A stretch of DNA of 14,924 bases from Dehalococcoidia bacterium UBA3254 (GTDB lineage: Bacteria > Chloroflexota > Dehalococcoidia > Dehalococcoidales > UBA3254), in contig DEUU01000123.1 in assembly GCA_002362735.1 (NCBI GenBank), positions 1,024-15,947 of the forward strand, read 5' to 3'. The position numbers and the translations under genes were made by a program. This document shows, one piece after another, positions 6,390-13,191 of the stretch. Numbering within the stretch: position 1 is the stretch's first letter; each line of letters begins with the position of its first letter. Below the pieces are notes generated by a model, which had not been told where the DNA came from, did not search any database, and saw only the letters and a list, made by a program, of their open reading frames with translations.

Positions 6390-7601
6390 ATGTTTGATGT
6401 CATTATCATCGGTGCCGGTATCTCCGGATTAAGTTGCGCCTGTTTTTTACGCCGCAGTGGCTTGCGCGTATTAGTTTTGGAGAAGTCTTCTGTTATCGGC
6501 GGGCGGATCGGGGAAAATATTCAAGGTTTCCCTTATTGGGAAATCCCAATAATCAAACTGAATATCCCCTGTCAGAGTCCGGTTGACAGCATAACTGTAT
6601 GGACCCCTGAGAACGAGCCGGTTAAATTTCATTTTAAAAGCCCCGTTCTCTACCTGGTGAAACGCGGCCCTTCTACGGATTCATTTGATTGCTGGTTGGC
6701 AGGGCAGGCTGCTATCTCAGGAGCTGGAATTCGTCTTGATTGCGAAGTGTCCGCCTTATTGTCAAATGAAAGTGTGTTCACCGGAGTCCGGACCACTTCC
6801 GGGGAGGAGTTTCGGTCTAAATTTATTATTGCAGCTGACGGCCCTTTTTCATCTGCGCGGAAAATGGCCGGGTTAAGTCCTCTCGAAATTAAAGGTTTTG
6901 CATTCGGTGAGAGAGTTTGTGGCCCGGGACTGACTCCTCTGGCTGTCGAGGTCTTTTTTGCCCGGGGCGTCTCTCCTTTTGGTTACGGCTACCTTATATC
7001 TTACCCGGACGGGCATCATGCCACTGCCGCTGTTTCAGCGAAACACGGTTATCTGAAGGTCAGTATCAAAGAGTGCTATTCTCAGTTCCGGCCTTCTCTG
7101 TCGTTTACTCTCAAAGAATGTGTCGCTGAAGACCATTTCTCCGGAGCGATCGTCTGCGGGGATGGGACTCAGGACCTTGAGAAGAATAATCTGATTTTTA
7201 TCGGTGAAGCGGGTGGCTTTCAGGATCCTACTTTTGGTTTCGGCATGGGACCCTGTATCCGTTCGGCTGAGTTAGGCAGCGAAATCGTGGAAAAGTCACT
7301 GCATGGAGAGGCTGGTTATACGGGTGGGGTGTTTACCGCGCAAGCGCGGCTTCGATTTTTCCAGGGGGAAATCGGCCGCCGCCGGAGTTTCCGGAATCAG
7401 GTGATCGAGCAGTTGAATGATGCTGATTTCTCCGCGGCAATCAAGTGTTTGAAAGGCCGGGAGGAGGCTATTCTATCATCTATGAATAACGGGGATTTCG
7501 CCGGCTTGCTGGTACAGGTGGGAAGAAGTTTGCTGTTCAAACGTCCCTCTCTTGCCCGGCTGATTCCCCAGCTTCTGGCGCAACGGTCAATGGAAAGTTG
7601 A
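6390..7601 (+). CDS. geranylgeranyl reductase-like FAD-dependent oxidoreductase
   Basis: A 403-residue flavoprotein of the geranylgeranyl reductase/FixC type, which saturates prenyl chains of lipids or quinones or carries out related FAD-dependent reductions. The N-terminus has the Rossmann FAD motif GAGISGLSCACFLRRSG (residues 8-24), followed by the Glu that binds ribose (VLVLEKS). A second FAD motif appears as AADGPFSSARK. The substrate-side segment SPFGYGYLISYPDG matches the YxWxFP motif of geranylgeranyl reductases in loose form. FIGEAGGFQDPTFGFGMGP is the conserved C-terminal FAD-binding segment. ATG 6390 follows AAGGG by 9 bases. Whether it acts on archaeal-type lipids, menaquinone or carotenoids cannot be told; the nearby aconitase-X genes may hint at isoprenoids, but they are not in the same operon. 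Confidence 0.8.
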   Translation: MFDVIIIGAGISGLSCACFLRRSGLRVLVLEKSSVIGGRIGENIQGFPYWEIPIIKLNIPCQSPVDSITVWTPENEPVKFHFKSPVLYLVKRGPSTDSFDCWLAGQAAISGAGIRLDCEVSALLSNESVFTGVRTTSGEEFRSKFIIAADGPFSSARKMAGLSPLEIKGFAFGERVCGPGLTPLAVEVFFARGVSPFGYGYLISYPDGHHATAAVSAKHGYLKVSIKECYSQFRPSLSFTLKECVAEDHFSGAIVCGDGTQDLEKNNLIFIGEAGGFQDPTFGFGMGPCIRSAELGSEIVEKSLHGEAGYTGGVFTAQARLRFFQGEIGRRRSFRNQVIEQLNDADFSAAIKCLKGREEAILSSMNNGDFAGLLVQVGRSLLFKRPSLARLIPQLLAQRSMES

Positions 7602-7611
7602 CGTATGAAAG

Positions 7612-7642
7612 ATTGGGGGTGACCAATAAGGTCGCCCCCAAT
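7612..7642. terminator. strong hairpin between convergent genes
   Basis: ATTGGGGGTGACC (7612-7624) pairs with GGTCGCCCCCAAT (7630-7642) across an AATAA loop. The stem has 13 pairs, one of them G-U in the plus-strand RNA. ATCATTTT follows on the plus strand, so the T-tract is short. It lies between the stops of the flavoprotein and the lipoprotein and probably ends transcripts from both sides. The arm ATTGGGGGCGACC (minus strand) is shared, one base shorter, with the hairpin after hcp, so it may belong to a dispersed repeat family. Confidence 0.65.
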
Positions 7643-7670
7643 ATCATTTTCAGATCACGAGTAAGAAAAA

Positions 7671-8465
7671 TTATTTCGGGAAGTTGGTGGGCATACCACC
7701 GGGTATCATTCCCCCCATATCCATGATCTTGGCGTCTGCGGGTAGCTCAAATAAGCTGTCATCAAGAGTTGAAAAATCAAAATTTTTGAATTCGGTGACG
7801 ATTGTGCCGTCTTTTGCCGTAACTTCAGATCGGACCGGTAGTCCTTTATCTTTCCAGATCCAGGATTTCACCGTTGCCCCGGCATCCGAATAGGTTATCA
7901 CCAGACAAGTTTTACCGTCTATCGTTTCTGTTCCGCTGATTACGGGGGACTTGCTGGTAATGTTAGCCGCTTCTTCAGTGACCGCTTTCGGTACATTGCT
8001 TAAACTCATTTTAATAGCTGATTTCTGGTCAGGCATATACATGTAGACCGTTTGCTTGTCCAAGTCTGCAAAAGTCACTACGTTCTGGCCCTGGGCGCTC
8101 ATCTCCATACGCATCTTTTTCTGTTTCATGAACATCTTCGTAATTGTCGCAGGCTGGCCTGGAGCTGTGGTAACCATGTCGTATTTCACAGACGAAATGC
8201 CCGTGCTTAATTTGAGAATGTCTGCGATATTCTGTCCGCTTGAGCTGCCGGAAGTGGCGGGAGTAGATGTCGAAGTAGCCGGTTTAGTCGTAGTAGCCGT
8301 TGAGCTTGTCATCGGGGCTGTGGTAGTAGAGGTAGCTGGTGCAGTGGTGGCATTGGAGGCGGGGGCAGTAGACGTTTTAGTCGGAGAGCCGCCGCAGCCG
8401 GCGAGCACAACAGTGACCATGATTAATAATACTGTCAGACCTATTAGTATTCTGGCTTTTGTCAT
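7671..8465 (-). CDS. Thr-rich lipoprotein with DUF4412/LolA-like domain
   Basis: Exported lipoprotein of 264 residues. The signal peptide (MTKARILIGLTVLLIMVTVV) ends in the lipobox LAGC with the lipidated Cys at 24. Residues about 28-79 are a low-complexity Thr/Ala/Ser linker, likely a flexible tether and possibly glycosylated. The remaining domain resembles the DUF4412/LolA-like lipid-binding beta fold: TKMFMKQKKMRMEMSAQGQ, TVYMYMPDQKSAIKM, TCLVITYSDAG, SWIWKDKGLPVRSE. The C-terminal tail is rich in Met, Gly and Pro (MDMGGMIPGGMP). The start is ATG 8465, behind an AAGGAGGA site and a good promoter; upstream in-frame codons to 8507 lie inside the promoter. No ligand is known; the gene is monocistronic. 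Confidence 0.85.
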   Translation of the reverse strand: MTKARILIGLTVLLIMVTVVLAGCGGSPTKTSTAPASNATTAPATSTTTAPMTSSTATTTKPATSTSTPATSGSSSGQNIADILKLSTGISSVKYDMVTTAPGQPATITKMFMKQKKMRMEMSAQGQNVVTFADLDKQTVYMYMPDQKSAIKMSLSNVPKAVTEEAANITSKSPVISGTETIDGKTCLVITYSDAGATVKSWIWKDKGLPVRSEVTAKDGTIVTEFKNFDFSTLDDSLFELPADAKIMDMGGMIPGGMPTNFPK

Positions 8466-8496
8466 ATTAGATTCCTCCTTGCAAAAATACTTTCTA

Positions 8497-8526
8497 ATCA
8501 TAGCCACTTATCTTTTTACTCGTCAA
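8497..8526 (-). promoter_or_regulatory. sigma-70-type promoter of the lipoprotein gene
   Basis: On the minus strand TTGACG (8526-8521) and TATGAT (8502-8497) are separated by 18 bases, each with five of six consensus matches. The start site would be near 8490, about 25 bases before ATG 8465. It lies in the gap after the aconitase-X small subunit, so the lipoprotein can be transcribed independently. Confidence 0.65.
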
Positions 8527-8547
8527 TATTCGTATAGTCCGGTTGAG

Positions 8548-8961
8548 CTATGGCTTTCTTACCTTCACGATGCCTAGTTCGGCGTCCATTTCCACATAGT
8601 CTCCGGTTTTTATCAGCTCCAGGGGGTTGCCGTCCAGTCTATCTATGACGGGTATATCGCCGAGAATCGCTCCCACTACCACAATCGATTTCGCCCGCAG
8701 GTTAATGATCCCGCTGGGTCCCTTGTGAAGCCTGGCCATTTCATAGATTACATCACTTCCCCCGGTAGACCCCTTTTCCACGGGAAAAATCAGTATCTTC
8801 CCTGTAATGCTCACCCCTTCAAGCTCGTGGTCTTTCTCAACAATTTGTCCTTTTTCCGGATTTACTCCTCCGGCAAAGCCGATCGGTTGCTGAGATACTA
8901 CCGCCTCTCCCTGAGCTTTCCCTTTGACCACTTTGCATCCTTTGAGTATTAGTTTATCCAT
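8548..8961 (-). CDS. aconitase X small (swivel) subunit, DUF126
   Basis: Small swivelling domain of aconitase X (DUF126), here a separate protein of 137 residues, the typical length of the two-subunit form. With the large subunit it makes a dehydratase. In archaea such pairs are phosphomevalonate dehydratase; some bacterial relatives dehydrate cis-3-hydroxyproline. The sequence shows LKGCKVVKGKAQGEAVVS, then PISFAGG-like PIGFAGGVNPEKG, then FPVEKGSTGGSDVIYEM, whose Ser in GST (residue 65) is the expected catalytic Ser. VVVGAILGDIPVIDRL and a GDYVEMDAELGIVKV strand close the domain. Two adjacent ATGs exist; 8961 is chosen because GGAGGT is 5 bases from it but only 2 from 8964. The large-subunit stop directly abuts ATG 8964, so the two are coupled. 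Confidence 0.88.
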   Translation of the reverse strand: MDKLILKGCKVVKGKAQGEAVVSQQPIGFAGGVNPEKGQIVEKDHELEGVSITGKILIFPVEKGSTGGSDVIYEMARLHKGPSGIINLRAKSIVVVGAILGDIPVIDRLDGNPLELIKTGDYVEMDAELGIVKVRKP

Positions 8962-8964
8962 CAT

Positions 8965-10209
8965 CTACCTCCAGGCTCCGCTCACCGCTGCTTCAATGCA
9001 GTCCTCCGTGGACCCTAAATAAGAGGGGATGTTCACGTCGAAGTCCATGAAGGCAATCCGGCACATTTTCACGGAGTTAGTGGCGGCAATCCTGTGCCCG
9101 CGATTTTTTAAATACCCGTTCGGCGCGAGGAGAGGGCAAAATTCTGAGAGAATCTTTCCTCCGGCGGACTCAATAATCTCTTTGTAGCCCATTCGATCCG
9201 CATAATCTTTCACGATGCGAGAGGTGAGGACCCAGAGTTCTACGCTGGGCTTCAGTTTTTTCCCTTCCAGAATTCTGGAAATATCCTTGATCTCCCCGAT
9301 CGAAGCGTGAGGACAACCCAGAATTACCAGGTTAATTTGTCTCTCCGTTGGCCGGCAAAGCGATTCCCTGGTCTCCTTCAGGTCTTTTTCGCTGAATTCA
9401 AAAATTTGACCGTCTTTTAATTCCCTTCCGCCAAAAGCCGCCTCTCTGTCAGGTGCTTCAGGTGTAATGCCAACGATATGAAAAAGGGCTACACTGCCTG
9501 AAGTTGCGGTGCCTGCGCCAAGGTGTTTCAACTGGTCTACCGAAATTGGAGCCGTGATGCCGGTAAAGACAGGGACCCTGTCTTCTGCCAGCTTACCGGT
9601 AAAATAACCCAGAGCTCCAAAATCATTCAGTTCCTTCAGATCGGCAGTTACCCTGATCTCCAGGTCTCCCAGGCGGTTCTGGTCCAGGTGGAAGCCGTAT
9701 TCCGGTACTCGCCCGCAAAATGCAGCTGCAAGTGAGCTTGGCCCGCCTTCTCGGTTGGTTCTGGCGCCAAGGACGGAATTGGCGAATACTACCGCTGAGG
9801 ATTCGCTCCAGGCGATGTGTTCTCCCGATCTTGGAAAGTGACCTACCAGATATGGGGTACAGGTATTGCTCAGAAACATCCCCATTTCGGCACAGGTGTT
9901 TATTAGTTTCAGCCATTTTCGGGCAAATTCCTCCGGGAAACCCAGATCCTGCCATAAAAGGGGATCGATCCCCAGAGGATTAGTATCAGTGAAGGCTTTA
10001 AATTTACCTCCTTTGCGGGCCATTTCTTCGCAAAGCAAAGCCCCAGCTTTACCCATTTTAAAACCCGCCACCAGATGGGCTGATGCTATCGGAATCATTC
10101 TATTGGCGTCGTAGCACTCTCCCAGCCCTACCATAATCTCCATCGATTTTTGGACCGCATACCCGTATTTCCCTTCCAGCATCTCATTTTCTTCTCTGGT
10201 TAATTGCAT
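8965..10209 (-). CDS. aconitase X large (catalytic) subunit, DUF521
   Basis: Large subunit of aconitase X, 414 residues from ATG 10209, the usual length. It should bind an iron-sulfur cluster and dehydrate a hydroxy acid together with the DUF126 protein. Family motifs run in order: MQLTREENEMLEGKYG, PIASAHLVAG, FTDTNPLGID, SNTCTPYLVGHFPRSGEHIA, SESSAVVFANSVLGARTNRE, the GG-P-SSLAAAFCGRVPEYG segment and the final ATNSVKMCRIA. Cys in NTCTPY, LGCPHAS and VKMCR are the candidate cluster ligands. Both phosphomevalonate dehydratase and cis-3-hydroxyproline dehydratase are possible; no proline-catabolism gene or other mevalonate-pathway gene is visible to decide. The longer reading to 10269 is rejected because it runs through the promoter. 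It is divergent from hcp. Confidence 0.88.
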   Translation of the reverse strand: MQLTREENEMLEGKYGYAVQKSMEIMVGLGECYDANRMIPIASAHLVAGFKMGKAGALLCEEMARKGGKFKAFTDTNPLGIDPLLWQDLGFPEEFARKWLKLINTCAEMGMFLSNTCTPYLVGHFPRSGEHIAWSESSAVVFANSVLGARTNREGGPSSLAAAFCGRVPEYGFHLDQNRLGDLEIRVTADLKELNDFGALGYFTGKLAEDRVPVFTGITAPISVDQLKHLGAGTATSGSVALFHIVGITPEAPDREAAFGGRELKDGQIFEFSEKDLKETRESLCRPTERQINLVILGCPHASIGEIKDISRILEGKKLKPSVELWVLTSRIVKDYADRMGYKEIIESAGGKILSEFCPLLAPNGYLKNRGHRIAATNSVKMCRIAFMDFDVNIPSYLGSTEDCIEAAVSGAWR

Positions 10210-10240
10210 CTTTCCACACCTTGTTTTTTCTGATGAACTG

Positions 10241-10269
10241 ATTATATTCCCGTATTGCCGCCATATCAA
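10241..10269 (-). promoter_or_regulatory. near-consensus promoter of the aconitase X operon
   Basis: On the minus strand TTGATA (10269-10264) and TATAAT (10246-10241) are separated by exactly 17 bases. The -10 is perfect and the -35 matches at five positions. Transcription would begin near 10234, 25 bases before ATG 10209. Confidence 0.7.
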
Positions 10270-10305
10270 TATCTGTTGATTTCCGGAATATCAGTGTGAA
10301 ATCAT

Positions 10306-10321
10306 TATGATCTATATCATA
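10306..10321. promoter_or_regulatory. candidate FNR/CRP-family operator upstream of hcp
   Basis: TATGAT-CTAT-ATCATA is a perfect inverted repeat of 6+4+6, the spacing used by FNR/CRP-family regulators (compare the FNR consensus TTGAT-N4-ATCAA). Its centre lies about 42 bases before the predicted hcp start site, the place where class II activators bind. In many anaerobes hcp is controlled by FNR- or HcpR-like proteins, so this fits; which regulator acts here is unknown. Confidence 0.5.
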
Positions 10322-10343
10322 GTACGCGGCCTTTCCGTCAATT

Positions 10344-10349
10344 TATAAT
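10344..10349 (+). promoter_or_regulatory. -10 box of the hcp promoter
   Basis: A perfect TATAAT lies 44 bases before the hcp ATG. The bases 17 upstream (AGTACG, 10321-10326) do not resemble TTGACA. A good -10 without a -35 is what an activator-dependent promoter looks like, and it agrees with the palindrome at 10306-10321. Confidence 0.55.
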
Positions 10350-10392
10350 GTAATCAGATGAAGAAATTATTATCGGAATTAAGGAGGGCAAT

Positions 10393-11961
10393 ATGGCCGA
10401 TATGTTTTGTTTTCAATGTGAGCAGACCGCCGGGGGCAAAGGATGTACCCGGTTGGGAGTATGTGGAAAAACTCCTGAATTGGCGGGAAAACATAACGAG
10501 CTGACAGCTGCCTTGATCGGCTTGGCCCGGGCAGCCCAGGGAAAGACCCCCGGTAAAAAAGCTAATGAACTGGTCATGCAGGGGCTTTTTGCGACCGTTA
10601 CCAATGTTAATTTTGATCCAAAGCGCATTGAGGAACTGAAAAATCAGGTCCAGGCGGAAAAAGTCAGGCTGGGGGGAGCGGCCGACTATAAGGCGGACGA
10701 ATTATTTATCGGAGAGCAGGATATTGTTTCTTTGCGTTCAACTTTGCTCTTCGGTCTGCGCGGCATGGCGGCTTATGCCTGGCACGCTTACGTCCTTGGC
10801 AAAGAAGATAAAGATGTCACCGCCTGGTTCTACAAAGGCTTAAATGCAGTGGGCGCCGATCATACCGTAGATGAGTGGCTGGGGTTGATCATGGAGTTCG
10901 GTCAGACCAATTTAAAATGCATGGCCCTCCTGGATGAAGCCAATACTTCGGCTTTCGGCCAACCCACTCCGGTTACAGTACCCCTGAAGGTGGAAAAAGG
11001 TCCCTTCATTGTCATTACTGGCCATGATCTCTTAGATCTTAAGCAGTTGTTAGAGCAGACCCAGGGTAAGGGGATCAATATTTACACCCACGGCGAAATG
11101 CTTCCCGCCCACGGTTACCCCGGTTTGAAGAAGTATCCCCATCTTAAAGGAAATTACGGCACTGCCTGGCAGAACCAGCAAAAAGAATTTGACGGGCTAC
11201 CGGCTCCTATTCTTTATACTACCAACTGTATTATGATTCCACGGGCTTCTTATGCCGACCGAATTTTCACTACTGCCGTCGTCGGGTTCCCCGGTATGAC
11301 TCATATCCCGGAGCAAGCGAACGGTATTAAAGATTTTACTCCGGTTATTAAAAAGGCTTTGGAACTGGGTGGCTGGAATGAAGACAAGCAATTTACCGGC
11401 ATTAACGGCGGAATTTCGGTCACCACCGGGTTTGCCAGTAATACCGTTCTGGGAGTGGCTCCTCAGGTTATTGAGGCTGTAAAGTCCGGCGCGATCAAAC
11501 ACTTCTTCCTGGTAGGAGGCTGCGACGCTGCTAAACCTGGCCGCAATTATTACACCAATTTCGTCAAACAGACTCCCGGCGATACCGTAGTCCTGACGCT
11601 GGCTTGCGGAAAATACCGCTTTAATGACCTGGATATCGGTACCATCGGAGGCTTACCCCGCATCATGGATGTTGGACAATGCAATGATGCCTATTCGGCT
11701 ATAAAAATCGCCCTTGCCCTGGCGGATGCATTCAAGGTGGGAGTCAACGACTTGCCTTTGACTCTGGTCCTGTCATGGTATGAACAGAAAGCCGTGGCTG
11801 TACTGTTAACTTTGCTTTCTCTGGGCATTAAAAATATCTATCTTGGGCCTTCGCTGCCGGCTTTTATCTCACCCAACGTCCTGAAAGTCCTGGTGGAGAA
11901 ATTCAATATCAAGCCTATCAGCACTCCTGAAGCCGATATGCAGGCGGTTCTTGCTAAATAA
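10393..11961 (+). CDS. hcp: hydroxylamine reductase / hybrid-cluster protein, class I
   Basis: Hybrid-cluster protein of 522 residues (prismane protein), a cytosolic enzyme that reduces hydroxylamine to ammonia in vitro and is linked to nitric oxide detoxification and protein S-nitrosylation. The N-terminal cluster motif is C6-x2-C9-x8-C18-x5-C24, the spacing of class I proteins from strict anaerobes such as Desulfovibrio. Ligands of the hybrid 4Fe-2S-2O cluster can be seen: H211 (TGHDLLDL), E235 (GEMLPAHG), C279 (TTNCIM), C377 (VGGCDAAK), C405 (LACGKYRF), C430 (GQCNDAYS) and E464 (WYEQKAVA). Their spacing closely follows the known Desulfovibrio enzyme. AAGGAGGG precedes ATG 10393. It is probably cotranscribed, at least in part, with the cupin gene 85 bases downstream, through the hairpin at 11966-11990. 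No hcr reductase gene is in the window. Confidence 0.96.
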   Translation: MADMFCFQCEQTAGGKGCTRLGVCGKTPELAGKHNELTAALIGLARAAQGKTPGKKANELVMQGLFATVTNVNFDPKRIEELKNQVQAEKVRLGGAADYKADELFIGEQDIVSLRSTLLFGLRGMAAYAWHAYVLGKEDKDVTAWFYKGLNAVGADHTVDEWLGLIMEFGQTNLKCMALLDEANTSAFGQPTPVTVPLKVEKGPFIVITGHDLLDLKQLLEQTQGKGINIYTHGEMLPAHGYPGLKKYPHLKGNYGTAWQNQQKEFDGLPAPILYTTNCIMIPRASYADRIFTTAVVGFPGMTHIPEQANGIKDFTPVIKKALELGGWNEDKQFTGINGGISVTTGFASNTVLGVAPQVIEAVKSGAIKHFFLVGGCDAAKPGRNYYTNFVKQTPGDTVVLTLACGKYRFNDLDIGTIGGLPRIMDVGQCNDAYSAIKIALALADAFKVGVNDLPLTLVLSWYEQKAVAVLLTLLSLGIKNIYLGPSLPAFISPNVLKVLVEKFNIKPISTPEADMQAVLAK

Positions 11962-11965
11962 AAAC

Positions 11966-11990
11966 ATTGGGGCGACCGAAAGGCCGCCCC
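11966..11990. repeat. GC-rich hairpin after hcp, possible dispersed repeat
   Basis: GGGGCG-A-CC (11969-11977) faces GG-C-CGCCCC (11982-11990) across a GAAA tetraloop, with one A/C mismatch. No T-tract follows, so it is a poor intrinsic terminator and may instead pause transcription or protect the mRNA end between hcp and the cupin gene. The left side ATTGGGGCGACC matches the minus-strand arm of the hairpin at 7612-7642 apart from one G. Confidence 0.5.
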
Positions 11991-12046
11991 TTACACTGGC
12001 AAACCGCTGAAGGACAAAAAATTCAAATACTGCCTGGAGGTTAAAA

Positions 12047-12391
12047 ATGTCACCAAATGATAAACGGAATAGCCCTGGTAATCTGGCGCAGGTTTCGCGC
12101 CTGGTCGGTCAAATAGATTATCAAGAATGTTCCATCGTCAGTAAGACCCTTATCGATAAGCCGGGCGGTACGGTGACCGCTTTTGCTTTCGGGGAAGGCC
12201 AGGGATTAAGCGAGCATACTGCTCCCTTTGATGCTCTCGTCTATGTTTTTGACGGCGAAGTAGAAGTAAGTATTTCCGGAAAACCTCATCGCCTGAAAGA
12301 AGGCGACATGATTATCATGCCTGCGAACGATCCGCACGCGTTAAAAGCCATCACGCGATTTAAAATGCTGCTGGTCATGATTAAATCTTAA
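12047..12391 (+). CDS. small single-domain cupin protein
   Basis: A 114-residue cupin (beta-barrel) protein of unknown substrate. The first cupin motif is seen as GLSEHTAPFDALVYVFDGEV and the second as EGDMIIMPANDPHALKA. One His in each motif (SEHTAP, PHALKA) can bind a metal, but the second His of the classical HxH is replaced by Ala, so metal binding may be incomplete or use other residues. GGAGG lies 7 bases before ATG 12047. It follows hcp on the same strand and probably shares its transcript, which would tie it to the same stress response; that link is inference. Confidence 0.82.
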   Translation: MSPNDKRNSPGNLAQVSRLVGQIDYQECSIVSKTLIDKPGGTVTAFAFGEGQGLSEHTAPFDALVYVFDGEVEVSISGKPHRLKEGDMIIMPANDPHALKAITRFKMLLVMIKS

Positions 12392-12426
12392 AGTGGGTAG
12401 CGAGTTTTGTTTCGAAGCAAAGAGAG

Positions 12427-12627
12427 TCAGGATTTAACCTTCCTGACAATTAGTCCGGTTAGCCACATTAGCAATCCGATTATAAAAATCAGCACACCCA
12501 GTATATCTGAGTCGAAATTAAACAGCCAGAGTAGCAGTGGCGTTAGTAAAAACAGGATTATTCCCACGGCCATGATAGTAAACGCCGTCACGTTATATTT
12601 GCCTAATTTCCTGACTAGTTTCGTCAT
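12427..12627 (-). CDS. small two-TM membrane protein
   Basis: A 66-residue protein of no recognised family. It has two hydrophobic helices (about residues 13-36 and 42-61) joined by a short polar turn containing NFDSD. Both ends are basic (MTKLVRKLGKY and VRKVKS), predicting both termini in the cytoplasm. AGAGGA lies 6 bases before the ATG at 12627. An opposite-strand reading of similar length lacks this pattern, so the minus-strand frame is preferred. It is convergent with the cupin gene, 35 bases away. Confidence 0.65.
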   Translation of the reverse strand: MTKLVRKLGKYNVTAFTIMAVGIILFLLTPLLLWLFNFDSDILGVLIFIIGLLMWLTGLIVRKVKS

Positions 12628-12942
12628 CTAGACTTCCTCTGCGGGTTTTGCTTTGCGTCCAGCTGGAGATGCGACTATTCTATCACGTAATTCTTCTGTT
12701 CGCTATTAAAATTAGCTCTCAAAGATGCTGCCATTATTCTCATTTGATATCCAAACAGGATTTGTCAGTAGTATCGTGTCAATTTTGTATACTTCCCGGG
12801 GTTGGTGCTAAAATTGCAGAAATATAAAATTCTTAAAGACTAACTAATCCTCTATATTATGGTTATAATTAATTGTATGACGGGAAAAAACAGCCGCTAT
12901 GCATACGATTGCTGATGAGTTCCATAAAGCTGAGAAGGTTCT
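12628..12942. other. intergenic region with candidate promoter
   Basis: About 315 bases without a confident gene, between the divergent two-TM gene and the cytochrome gene. A possible plus-strand promoter is TTGTAT (12785-12790), an 18-base spacer and TAAAAT (12809-12814). A second -10-like TATAAT at 12864-12869 has no partner. A 15-codon reading frame (ATG 12899) ends in TGA at 12944-12946, overlapping the cytochrome GTG; it lacks its own ribosome-binding site. Confidence 0.35.
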
Positions 12943-13191
12943 GTGAAACTGGCAGTAAAAATACAATGGTCTTTTATGACTGTACTGATTAGCTCTTCTG
13001 CGTTGCTGAGCGCTTGTTCAAGCGGCTCTAATATACCTCACCCAATTGCAGGCCATACTGACTGTTTATCCTGCCATGGTTTGACCGGTAGTAATCCATA
13101 TCCAGAAGGTCATGCCAGCCATCAGTATACCAACGATCAGTGTACCCGATGCCACAAACCGTCATCCGCCGCAGAAACATCGCCAAATTGA
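12943..13191 (+). CDS. small diheme c-type cytochrome lipoprotein
   Basis: An 82-residue exported protein. Residues 1-24 form a lipoprotein signal with the lipobox LLSAC (lipidated Cys 25), so it should be anchored outside the cytoplasmic membrane. Two haem c attachment motifs are present: C41-x2-C44-H45 (CLSCH) and C67-x2-C70-H71 (CTRCH). Further His residues (H33, H38, H57, H60) lie before each motif and could be sixth ligands. The pattern of HPIAGHTDCLSCHG and NPYPEGH before CTRCHKP looks like a minimal repeat of multihaem cytochromes. It could pass electrons between membrane partners; no partner gene adjoins it. GTG 12943 follows GAGAAGG (12931-12937). Haem attachment would need a cytochrome c maturation system elsewhere in the genome. 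Confidence 0.8.
   Translation: MKLAVKIQWSFMTVLISSSALLSACSSGSNIPHPIAGHTDCLSCHGLTGSNPYPEGHASHQYTNDQCTRCHKPSSAAETSPN

Noticed and set aside
8056..8577. Plus-strand 173-codon reading frame opposite the lipoprotein
   Set aside because: It mirrors the repetitive Thr/Ala-rich linker of the lipoprotein, giving low-complexity Val/Ala runs. The minus-strand gene has a promoter, ribosome-binding site, signal peptide and lipobox.
10210..10269. Extended N-terminus of the aconitase X large subunit from 10269
   Set aside because: The added 20 residues run through a near-consensus promoter (10241-10269), and family homology starts at MQLTREE (10209).
10275..10293. TTGAT...ATCAG as a classic FNR site upstream of hcp
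   Set aside because: The half-sites are nine bases apart rather than four. The inner TTCCGGAA palindrome is not centred with them. The site at 10306-10321 fits better.
12407..12631. Plus-strand 74-codon frame opposite the two-TM protein
   Set aside because: Its Ser/Ile/Asn-rich product has no pattern, while the minus-strand frame gives two clean membrane helices with basic ends and a ribosome-binding site.
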